Shown: positions 1 through 4,953 of the stretch, in pieces
How positions within the stretch are numbered: position 1 is the stretch's first letter
Layout of the letters: each line of letters starts with the position of its first letter
DNA from: Victivallales bacterium
GTDB lineage: Bacteria; Verrucomicrobiota; Lentisphaeria; Oligosphaerales; Oligosphaeraceae
DNA: 5,661 bases
Assembly: GCA_017543165.1 (NCBI GenBank)
Contig: JAFYGL010000308.1
Span: 1-5,661 of the forward strand
Direction: 5' to 3'
Program-made: the position numbers and the translations under genes
The notes under the pieces: model-generated
The model's database searches: none
The model's input: the letters and a program-made list of their open reading frames with translations, nothing else
What the model was told of the DNA's origin: nothing

Positions 1-105
1 GTATAAGGCCGCCGCTCGCGTCTGCTCCTTAAAGATTGGAATTTTGGTCGACGGAGTGTATCCTACCTACTGTATAAGGCCGCCGCTCGCGGCTGCTCCT
101 TAAAG
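1..105. repeat. Imperfect 34-bp direct repeat, two copies 71 bp apart
   Basis: Copies at 1-34 and 72-105 match at 33 of 34 positions; the one difference is T21 against G92. The 37-bp spacer is not repeated. Each copy is partly self-complementary: GCCGC-TC-GCGGC is a perfect inner stem in the second copy, mismatched by the single substitution in the first, and an outer TAAGG/CCTTA pairing closes it. The first copy starts at base 1, so the array may extend left of the window. It does not resemble the heptamer, nonamer or 66-bp repeats elsewhere in the window. Function unknown. Confidence 0.75.
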
Positions 106-108
106 GGG

Positions 109-260
109 GTGGACTTCTGGTATAGGACTAGCCCTACATTTAGAGAATGTGGCGACCTTCGGGCGGAAGATTCTCTCAAATATAGCCGAATTTGGCTTCT
201 CTTGAGAGGGCGGAAAACGGAACAGAGAAAGCCGCCTAAACGCCTTGTTTACGGTAGGTT
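109..260. other. Gene-less, hairpin-rich stretch; possible structured RNA of unknown type
   Basis: A 61-codon frame opening with GTG lies at 109-294, but it has no recognisable motif and the DNA looks structured rather than coding. Consecutive short stems are visible: ACATT/AATGT (136-140 with 146-150), CTCTCAA/TTGAGAG (173-179 with 202-208) enclosing AGCC/GGCT (184-187 with 194-197), GGCGG/CCGCC (209-213 with 232-236) and TAAAC/GTTTA (237-241 with 247-251). I looked for the hallmarks of RNase P RNA, tmRNA, SRP RNA and 5S rRNA and did not find them. The strand cannot be decided. It could be a small RNA, the decayed end of an element, or chance structure. Confidence 0.3.
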
Positions 261-261
261 A

Positions 262-306
262 GCACAGAAACAACAAGCCCTCAAGACCACGTAGGACTTG
301 AGGGCT
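262..306 (-). terminator. Probable intrinsic terminator of tRNA-Pro
   Basis: A perfect 10-bp stem, AGCCCTCAAG (276-285) with CTTGAGGGCT (297-306), lies 13 bp past the 3' end of the leftward tRNA. Read on the minus strand the hairpin is followed at once by a U-rich run (TTGTTGTTTCTG). On the plus strand no T run follows it, so it should act leftward. This is the expected arrangement for a single-tRNA transcription unit. Confidence 0.7.
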
Positions 307-319
307 GATGGAAAATGAA

Positions 320-397
320 TGGTCGGGGCGCCGAGATTCGAACTCGGGACCTACTGGTCCCAAACCAGTCGCGCTAGCCAGACTGCGCTACGCCCCG
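320..397 (-). tRNA. tRNA-Pro (anticodon UGG)
   Basis: Read on the minus strand, a full cloverleaf folds. The acceptor CGGGGCG pairs with CGCCCCG (7 bp), the D stem is GCGC/GCGC, the anticodon stem ACTGG/CCAGT encloses the loop TTTGGGA, the variable loop is 5 nt, and the T arm is CCGAG-TTCGAAT-CTCGG. The anticodon TGG lies at 362-360 and reads proline codons. After discriminator A (323) the terminal CCA is genome-encoded (322-320), so the gene is 78 nt with CCA and 75 without. No mismatch is seen in the major stems, so the gene looks functional. It stands alone, with its own promoter (413-440) and terminator (262-306). Confidence 0.96.
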
Positions 398-412
398 TAA
401 AAAACTGTCGCT

Positions 413-440
413 AATATACGCAATTTTTCTCTTTTGGCAA
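413..440 (-). promoter_or_regulatory. Promoter of tRNA-Pro
   Basis: On the minus strand TTGCCA (440-435, 5 of 6 to TTGACA) and TATATT (418-413, 5 of 6 to TATAAT) are separated by 16 bp. Initiation would fall near 406-405, leaving a leader of about 8 nt before the mature tRNA 5' end at 397, as is typical for a tRNA gene. Confidence 0.75.
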
Positions 441-546
441 ATAGGCAGGCCATATTTTCCCGTCAATACCCTAAAAAAACTATTTTTCAAACGGATTATG
501 GCCATAAAAGGCTTGCCGCACATGTCCACAGGCGATGAAAATCCAA

Positions 547-574
547 TTGTCAAAACATTAAACAATGTTATATT
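547..574 (+). promoter_or_regulatory. Promoter of the GH4 gene with an operator-like inverted repeat in its spacer
   Basis: TTGTCA (547-552, 5 of 6) and TATATT (569-574, 5 of 6) are spaced by 16 bp, giving initiation near 581 and a leader of about 46 nt before the ATG at 627. The spacer contains a perfect inverted repeat, AACATT-AAAC-AATGTT (554-569), whose last base overlaps the first base of the -10 box. A repressor bound there would block RNA polymerase, which fits a sugar-inducible catabolic gene. No regulator gene is in the window, so the binding protein is unknown. A separate TATAAT at 604-609 lacks a convincing -35 partner. Confidence 0.6.
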
Positions 575-626
575 TAGGCGATTTTTTTGTTGCTTAAATT
601 GGGTATAATTGCAAAAAAGGAAAGCC

Positions 627-1970
627 ATGACGAAAATCACTTTTATGGGCGCAGGCAGCACCGTCTTTGCGAAGAATGTTCTTGGTGACTGCATGTGTAC
701 AGAGAGTCTTAGGGACGCTGAAATCGCTCTTTACGACATTGACCAGGAGCGCCTCAACGAATCATACAAGATGCTTTGCAACCTGAATGCGAACATCAAC
801 TCCAACAGGGCGAAAATCACGCCATTCCTGGCAGTTAGAAACCGCCGCGCCGCATTGCGCGGAGCAGACTTCGTGGTGAACGCCATCCAGGTTGGCGGCT
901 ACGAGCCCTCCACTGTGATCGACTTTGAAATCCCCAAGAAATACGGTCTGCGCCAGACCATTGGCGACACTCTCGGCATAGGCGGCATTTTCCGCGCACT
1001 GCGCACGATTCCCGTGCTGGAAGGCTTTGCAAAGGATGTGCGGGACGTATGCCCCAACGCCTGGTTCCTCAACTACACCAACCCGATGTCCATACTCACT
1101 GGTTTTCTCCTGCGGCACGGCGGCGTGAAGTGCGTGGGCCTTTGCCATTCCGTGCAGGTATGCGCTTCAACCCTGCTCAAGGAACTGGACTTGTACGAGA
1201 AGTACAATCCCGTGCGCTGGAAAATCGCAGGCATCAACCACATGGGCTGGCTCCTGGAAATCAGCAAGGACGGGAAGGACCTATACCCCGAAATACGCAA
1301 GGCGGCAGAAAAGAAGAACAGAATCGCCCGCAAGAAGGACGGCGAAAAGCATCATGACATGGTGCGCTTTGAAATAATGAAGCACTTCGGCTACTACAAC
1401 ACCGAATCCTCCGAGCACACCGCGGAATACCATCCCTACTTCATCAAGAGCCAGTATCCTGAACTTATCGATGAATTCAACATACCGCTGGACGAATATC
1501 CCAGGCGCTGCGTGCACCAGATTGACAACTGGCGCAAGATGAAATACGACCTCACCAACAACGTGAAGCTCACACATGAGAGAACCCACGAATATGCCTC
1601 CCGCATCATGGACGCCATGCTCTCCAACGTTCCATACGAAATCGGCGGCAACGTGCTGAACACTGGCCTCATCGACAATCTGCCGCGGGAGGCAGTAGTG
1701 GAAGTGCCCTGCATGGTGAACGCCAATGGCGTGCAAGGCTGCCATGTGGGCAGCCTGCCACTTGCCTGCGCAGCCCTCAACATGACACACATCAATGTGC
1801 ATCTGCTCACTATCGAGGCGGCCGTAAAACGCTCCCGCCAGCTGGTATATGAAGCGGCAATGCTGGATCCGCACACCAGGTCGGAAATGACGCTGGACAA
1901 CATCCGCTCCATGTGCGACGACCTGTTCGAGGAACACCAGCGCCAGGGCATGATCCCTGACTTTACCTGA
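627..1970 (+). CDS. melA: Alpha-galactosidase, glycoside hydrolase family 4 (MelA-like)
   Basis: 447-aa cytoplasmic enzyme expected to cleave alpha-1,6-galactosides (melibiose, raffinose type) by the NAD+- and Mn2+-dependent redox/elimination mechanism of GH4. Length and sequence run closely parallel to E. coli MelA from end to end. Visible motifs, numbered from the ATG at 627: the Rossmann nucleotide loop GAGST at 8-12; IGGYEP-like QVGGYEP near 88-94; GDTLGIGG near 113-120; NYTNPM at 149-154; GLCHS at 171-175, whose Cys is the metal ligand in this family; INHM at 203-206, whose His is the other metal ligand; and TESSEH near 259-264. No signal peptide is present. I prefer ATG 627 because AAGGA (617-621) sits 5 nt upstream; an in-frame TTG at 609 has no ribosome site and overlaps a TATAAT. 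The family also contains alpha-glucosidases and glucuronidases, but the MelA-like motif context favours galactosidase. It has its own promoter (547-574), and the next gene follows after a repeat element. Confidence 0.93.
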   Translation: MTKITFMGAGSTVFAKNVLGDCMCTESLRDAEIALYDIDQERLNESYKMLCNLNANINSNRAKITPFLAVRNRRAALRGADFVVNAIQVGGYEPSTVIDFEIPKKYGLRQTIGDTLGIGGIFRALRTIPVLEGFAKDVRDVCPNAWFLNYTNPMSILTGFLLRHGGVKCVGLCHSVQVCASTLLKELDLYEKYNPVRWKIAGINHMGWLLEISKDGKDLYPEIRKAAEKKNRIARKKDGEKHHDMVRFEIMKHFGYYNTESSEHTAEYHPYFIKSQYPELIDEFNIPLDEYPRRCVHQIDNWRKMKYDLTNNVKLTHERTHEYASRIMDAMLSNVPYEIGGNVLNTGLIDNLPREAVVEVPCMVNANGVQGCHVGSLPLACAALNMTHINVHLLTIEAAVKRSRQLVYEAAMLDPHTRSEMTLDNIRSMCDDLFEEHQRQGMIPDFT

Positions 1971-1983
1971 GTTGCCAGTTGTC

Positions 1984-2128
1984 TGTGGACTGTGGACTGT
2001 GGACTGTTCGGTGCGCTGGGCGAAAGCCCCGCGCTTTCCGCGAGGCACGCTATTCCGCGCGGCCTTGGCCGCGCGTCAGGACGCGTGACCGCCATACGCG
2101 TTTAGCTGTCCACAGTCCACAGTCCACA
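1984..2128. mobile_element. MITE-like intergenic element, copy A (inverted TGTGGAC triplets around a GC-rich core)
   Basis: 145 bp, starting 13 bp after the alpha-galactosidase stop and ending 17 bp before the next ATG. The ends are perfect 21-bp inverted repeats, each made of three heptamers: TGTGGAC x3 at 1984-2004 and GTCCACA x3 at 2108-2128. The core 2005-2100 matches copy B (4752-4848) with four substitutions and one indel. It contains a hairpin with a GNRA loop, GGGC-GAAA-GCCC (2018-2029), and a 9-bp-arm palindrome CGCGCGGCC-TT-GGCCGCGCG (2056-2075). There is no coding capacity and no clear target-site duplication, so movement by a transposase is inferred only from the repeat ends and the second copy. 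It could also be an expanded structural repeat of REP or BIME type. Confidence 0.7.
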
Positions 2129-2145
2129 CTAAAAAGGAACACCCA

Positions 2146-3369
2146 ATGAAGATGATGAAAATGTTATGCCTGGCAATGGTGTCTGCCCTTGCCGCAATCT
2201 CCGCCGACTACAAAAGCGGAACCAGTTCAATTCTCTACAAGATAGATGAAGCGTCAAAGACGCTGACTGTCATGGGGCAGACTGCATACGACCCCAAGAC
2301 CGACGAAGGCACAAGCCTCTACCAGATAAAGTGGAATGACAGCACTGTAATCACGACAAAGAAGCCAAATGTGCCAGCAGCCCAGGTCAAGCCAGGCTGC
2401 ACTGCGGTTGTCACGCTGAATGCCAGGACTGCTCCTCTTCTGCTTAAGGGCGAGGCATTCGTTGCCGCAGTGAATATCTACGATGATGAAAAGCCATACA
2501 AATGGGACGCTAAGAAGAGAATTCTCACCACAAAGATATGGCCTGCTGGAAAGAATGCATTTGAGGTGGAGTTCGAAGGCAAGCGCGTTAAAGGCAGCGG
2601 TGCCATCACGCACAACTCGAAAGGTACGGTGAAGGACCTGATGCCGCGCCTGTCAGAACTGCAGATTGAAGGCAAGATGGTCGGCAAGGACTTCCTGGCG
2701 GTGAAAATCGTCAATACAGTCAATGACGACCCGCGGAAGAACGACGATCCCAAGCTGCCCACAGCACTGGTGGTGGGCGATTCCATCAGCATGAACTACC
2801 ACAACGACGCAAAGAAGGCGCTGGCTGGCAAGTTCAACTACCACCGCATTCCAGCCAACAGCGGAGACACAAACCGCGGTGTCGCCACCCTGGCGATGTG
2901 GGTCGGCGACTACAACGACCCCAAGTACGCCTGGCAGGTGATCGTGCTGAATCACGGTCTCCACGACTTGCTCCAGCATACAAACATGGAGACAAAGGAA
3001 ATCCTTGAACAACACAAGGTGGAAGTGGATTTATACAAGAAGAACCTGGAAAAGGAAATCCGCTTCCTGCTGAAGACAGGCGCAAAAATCGTCTGGTGCA
3101 CGACAACGCCTGTTCCAGGAACCAAGTACTCATGGGGTCCATACAGCCGCCGCAAGGACGAGGACCTGGTTTACAACGCCGCTGCCGCAGAGGTACTGAA
3201 GAAATATCCCCAGGTGCAAATCTGCGACCTCAACGCAGTGGTGCGCAATTCAAGCATCTTTGACAAATGGCGCACAGGCACCAACGTGCATTTCAAGCCA
3301 GGCACCGAGCAGGCCACACTGGGCAAAGCCGTTGCCGACGCCATACTCAAGGCATACGCAACAAAATAA
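2146..3369 (+). CDS. Secreted SGNH/GDSL-type hydrolase (putative carbohydrate esterase)
   Basis: 407 aa. Residues 1-20 form a Sec signal peptide: a Lys-bearing n-region, a hydrophobic stretch and an AISA cleavage site before Asp21. No lipobox is present, so the protein is periplasmic or extracellular. Residues about 21-205 form a beta-rich N-terminal region I do not recognise. The SGNH domain follows: block I VVGDSIS (209-215, nucleophile Ser213), block II NSGDTNRG (238-245, Gly240), block III LNHGLHDL (268-275, Asn269) and block V TNVHFKPG (379-386, His382). A TGAKIVWCTTTPVP stretch (311-324) is also typical of the family. Block III reads N-H-G-L-H-D in place of the common GxND, a variant I associate with Planctomycetes/Lentisphaerae-type proteins. 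The usual Asp three residues before the catalytic His is Thr379. The likely role is removal of acyl groups from polysaccharide, but the substrate cannot be read. AAGGA (2134-2138) lies 7 nt before the ATG. No separate promoter is obvious, so read-through from the upstream GH4 gene is possible. Confidence 0.85.
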   Translation: MKMMKMLCLAMVSALAAISADYKSGTSSILYKIDEASKTLTVMGQTAYDPKTDEGTSLYQIKWNDSTVITTKKPNVPAAQVKPGCTAVVTLNARTAPLLLKGEAFVAAVNIYDDEKPYKWDAKKRILTTKIWPAGKNAFEVEFEGKRVKGSGAITHNSKGTVKDLMPRLSELQIEGKMVGKDFLAVKIVNTVNDDPRKNDDPKLPTALVVGDSISMNYHNDAKKALAGKFNYHRIPANSGDTNRGVATLAMWVGDYNDPKYAWQVIVLNHGLHDLLQHTNMETKEILEQHKVEVDLYKKNLEKEIRFLLKTGAKIVWCTTTPVPGTKYSWGPYSRRKDEDLVYNAAAAEVLKKYPQVQICDLNAVVRNSSIFDKWRTGTNVHFKPGTEQATLGKAVADAILKAYATK

Positions 3370-3377
3370 TATTTACA

Positions 3378-3431
3378 GGGACGAAAGGGACCAAAGGGAC
3401 GATATAACGTCCCTTTGGTCCCTTTCGTCCC
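3378..3431. terminator. Perfect 24-bp-arm inverted repeat; possible terminator between convergent genes
   Basis: The arms 3378-3401 and 3408-3431 are exact reverse complements around a 6-base ATATAA loop, starting 8 bp after the hydrolase stop codon. Each arm is built from the same 9-bp unit (GTCCCTTTS and its complement) as the array that follows. The hairpin is very stable and ideally placed to end the rightward transcript. No U-tract follows on the plus strand, so it is not a standard intrinsic terminator; it could instead be a 3' mRNA-stabilising structure or simply repeat inversion. Confidence 0.5.
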
Positions 3432-3513
3432 TTTGGTCCCTTTCGTCCCTTTCGTCCCTTTGGTCCCTTTCGTCCCTTTCGTCCCTTTCGTCCCTTTCGT
3501 CCCTTTGGTCCCT
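3409..3513. repeat. 9-bp tandem array, GTCCCTTT(C/G), 11 full units
   Basis: Eleven uninterrupted units run from 3409 to 3507, followed by a partial GTCCCT (3508-3513). Only the ninth base varies, and it is always C or G, in the order G C G C C G C C C C G. Two to three inverted units lie at 3378-3401 and form the left arm of the adjacent hairpin. There are no unique spacers, so this is a minisatellite and not a CRISPR. Because 9 is a multiple of 3 the array reads open in several frames, which creates spurious Ser/Leu/Trp-rich or Asp/Glu/Arg-rich reading frames. Slippage would be expected to change its length. Confidence 0.92.
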
Positions 3514-3524
3514 GTATAATGAAA

Positions 3525-3656
3525 GCGCGTCAGGACGACATGGCTCCATCAGCGCCTGGCTTGGCACGCCTTTCCGCGCGGCCATTGGCCGCGCGTCAGG
3601 ACGTCATGGTTCCTTCAGCGCCTGGCTTGGCACGCCTTTCCGCGCGGGCGTTGGCC
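3525..3656. repeat. 66-bp tandem duplication carrying the shared GC-rich palindrome
   Basis: Two units, 3525-3590 and 3591-3656, differ at five of 66 positions. The junction re-creates CGCGCGGCCA-T-TGGCCGCGCG (3575-3595), the palindrome found in both MITE-like elements. The 40-bp match to copy B, from GGCACGC through TCAGGACG, has only two mismatches. The second palindrome (3641-3659) is degraded by substitutions. The rest of the unit is not found in the MITE-like elements, so the palindrome is the common module. It lies past the 3' end of pta and past the nonamer array, in the convergent intergenic space. Confidence 0.85.
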
Positions 3657-3662
3657 ACGCGT

Positions 3663-3675
3663 GCCGCTTAGCGGC
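3663..3675. other. Small GC-rich hairpin past the pta stop codon
   Basis: GCCGC-TTA-GCGGC forms a 5-bp stem with a 3-base loop, 24 bp beyond the pta stop on the minus strand. It has no T-rich run on either side, so it is at most a weak or factor-assisted terminator. The intervening 3676-3699 is plain sequence. Confidence 0.3.
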
Positions 3676-3699
3676 TACCTATTTACCCAAACTACCTTG

Positions 3700-4695
3700 T
3701 CAGCCTTGGGCCTGGACGGCGGTGAGCACGACGGTCTTCACGATGTCTTCCACGGAGCAGCCGCGGGACAGGTCATTGCATGGCGTTGCCAGGCCTTGCA
3801 GCACGGCGTATGCCTCCGCCCCGCCAATGCGCTGCGTGATTTTATAGCCGATGTTTCCAGCCTGCAGGTCAGGGAATACCAGCACATTGGCATATCCTGC
3901 GACAGGGCTGCCCTTTGCCTTGGACGCGCCGATTTCTGGTACGATGGCGGCATCCATCTGCAGTTCGCCGTCAAGTGCCAGGTCTGGCGCAAGTTCATGG
4001 GCGATGCGTGTGGCCTCCTGCACCTTTGTGACCAGTTCATGCTTGGCACTGCCCTTTGTGGAGAATGAGAGCAAGGCCACCTTTGGTTCAGGAATGCCAC
4101 AGAGCACCTTGGCGGTTTCAGCGGCGGAGACAGCGATATTGGCAAGTTCCTCTGCTGTCGGGCAAGGCATCACCACGCAGTCCGAATATACCAGCAATCC
4201 ATTGTAGCCAAGTTTCTTGTTGGGGCATTCCATAAGGAAACTGGAGGAAACCACCTTTGTTCCTGGCTTGGTCTTGATTATCTGCAATGCGGGGCGCAGC
4301 ATGTCGCCAGTGGTGTGCACCGCGCCAGAGACCAGACCATCCGCGTCACCCAGTTTCACCATCATAATGCCATAGTACATTGGGTCCTGGACAAGTTTCG
4401 CCGCCATTTCCTCGGTCACGCCCTTTTCCTTGCGCAACTGGTAGAGGGACTGGGCGTAATCGGCAGCCTTTGGACTGCTCATCGGGTCGATAATCTCAAT
4501 GCCCTCGATATTGGCGCCAAGCTCGGCGGCCAGTTTCTTCACCTTGTCAACATTGCCCAGCAAAACAGGGCACACCAGTTTTTCCGCAAACAGCCGCGCC
4601 GCCGCCTGCACTGTACGTGGCTCATCCCCTTCTGGCAAAACTATGCGCTTAACACATTTACGCGCCTTCTCACAAGCAAACTCAATCAATCCCAT
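3700..4695 (-). CDS. pta: Phosphate acetyltransferase
   Basis: 331-aa cytoplasmic enzyme, the short single-domain form without the N-terminal regulatory regions of the enterobacterial type. It exchanges acetyl between CoA and phosphate (acetyl-CoA + Pi to acetyl-phosphate + CoA). Family signatures run the full length: LPEGDEPRTVQAA (20-32), GDADGLVSGAVHTTGDMLRP (116-135), SFSTKGSAKHE (210-220), DGELQMDAAIVPE (242-254), GSPVAGYANVLVFPDLQAGN (262-281) and NDLSRGCSVEDIV (307-319). Ser310, Arg311 and Asp317 in the last block correspond to the active-site Ser, Arg and Asp described for the Methanosarcina enzyme. These motifs separate it from phosphate butyryltransferase. The start is supported by AGGAG (plus-strand 4704-4708) 8 nt upstream. 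It lies downstream of buk on the same strand, 258 bp away with a repeat between. An AT-rich stretch (4709-4731) could hold a promoter, but I see no good -35/-10 pair. Confidence 0.95.
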   Translation of the reverse strand: MGLIEFACEKARKCVKRIVLPEGDEPRTVQAAARLFAEKLVCPVLLGNVDKVKKLAAELGANIEGIEIIDPMSSPKAADYAQSLYQLRKEKGVTEEMAAKLVQDPMYYGIMMVKLGDADGLVSGAVHTTGDMLRPALQIIKTKPGTKVVSSSFLMECPNKKLGYNGLLVYSDCVVMPCPTAEELANIAVSAAETAKVLCGIPEPKVALLSFSTKGSAKHELVTKVQEATRIAHELAPDLALDGELQMDAAIVPEIGASKAKGSPVAGYANVLVFPDLQAGNIGYKITQRIGGAEAYAVLQGLATPCNDLSRGCSVEDIVKTVVLTAVQAQG

Positions 4696-4730
4696 AGAAA
4701 CAACTCCTAGAATTAATGTAATGAATATTT

Positions 4731-4953
4731 AGTGGATTGTGGACTGTGGACTGTTCGGTGCGCGGGGTGAAAGCCCCACGCTTTCTGCGAGGCACGCTAT
4801 TCCGCGCGGCCATTGGCCGCGCGTCAGGACGCGTGACCGCCATACGCGCCTGCCAGGCACAACAATCCGCGAACAGGTAACTTCCTCACTATCCACTGCC
4901 CACAGTCCACAGTCCACAGACCACAGACCACAGACCACTGCCCACAGTCCACA
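4731..4953. mobile_element. MITE-like intergenic element, copy B, with expanded heptamer array
   Basis: Left end: three heptamers, AGTGGAT then TGTGGAC x2 (4731-4751). Core 4752-4848: about 95% identical to copy A, with the GGGGT-GAAA-GCCCC hairpin (4764-4777) and a palindrome with 10-bp arms around one base, CGCGCGGCCA-T-TGGCCGCGCG (4803-4823). Then comes a 42-bp segment absent from copy A (4849-4890). Right end: nine heptamers (4891-4953), variants of GTCCACA (ATCCACT, GCCCACA, GTCCACA x2, GACCACA x2, GACCACT, GCCCACA, GTCCACA). The last heptamer touches the buk stop codon directly. It fills nearly the whole buk-pta spacer, leaving 35 bp for the pta ribosome site. Confidence 0.72.

Noticed and set aside
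109..306. RNase P RNA, tmRNA or SRP RNA
   Set aside because: AACAGAGAAAGCCGCC (221-236) loosely recalls part of RNase P RNA, but the P4 strands and other universal blocks are missing. No tmRNA tag or tRNA-like end and no SRP GGAA/GCAGC core were found.
320..397. tRNA-Pro as an attachment site for an integrated element
   Set aside because: No second copy of the tRNA 3' end and no integrase gene is in the window.
609..626. TTG start giving a six-residue-longer GH4 protein
   Set aside because: There is no ribosome site before it, it overlaps a TATAAT, and the family N-terminus matches the ATG at 627, which has AAGGA at the right spacing.
1281..2095. Long antisense frames within the GH4 gene (also 762-1148)
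   Set aside because: These are shadow frames of a strongly conserved coding gene; their translations have no family features.
3378..3513. CRISPR-like array in the nonamer repeats (and likewise the heptamers at 4891-4953)
   Set aside because: The units are 7 or 9 bp and contiguous, with no unique spacers; they are minisatellites.
3515..3520. TATAAT just after the nonamer array as a rightward promoter
   Set aside because: No -35 partner is seen in the repeat and no rightward gene follows; the next gene is convergent.
3260..3847. Open frame of 195 codons rich in Ser-Leu-Trp across the repeat region
   Set aside because: It is created by a 9-bp array that stays in frame. It overlaps the end of the SGNH hydrolase gene and runs through repeats, with no ribosome site and no family motif. 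The opposite-strand Asp/Glu/Arg frame at 3373-3585 is the same artefact.
3700..4695. Phosphate butyryltransferase (ptb) because of the neighbouring buk
   Set aside because: Motifs such as DADGLVSGAVHTT, SFSTKGSAKHE and NDLSRGCSVEDIV are those of phosphate acetyltransferase, and the length fits short Pta.
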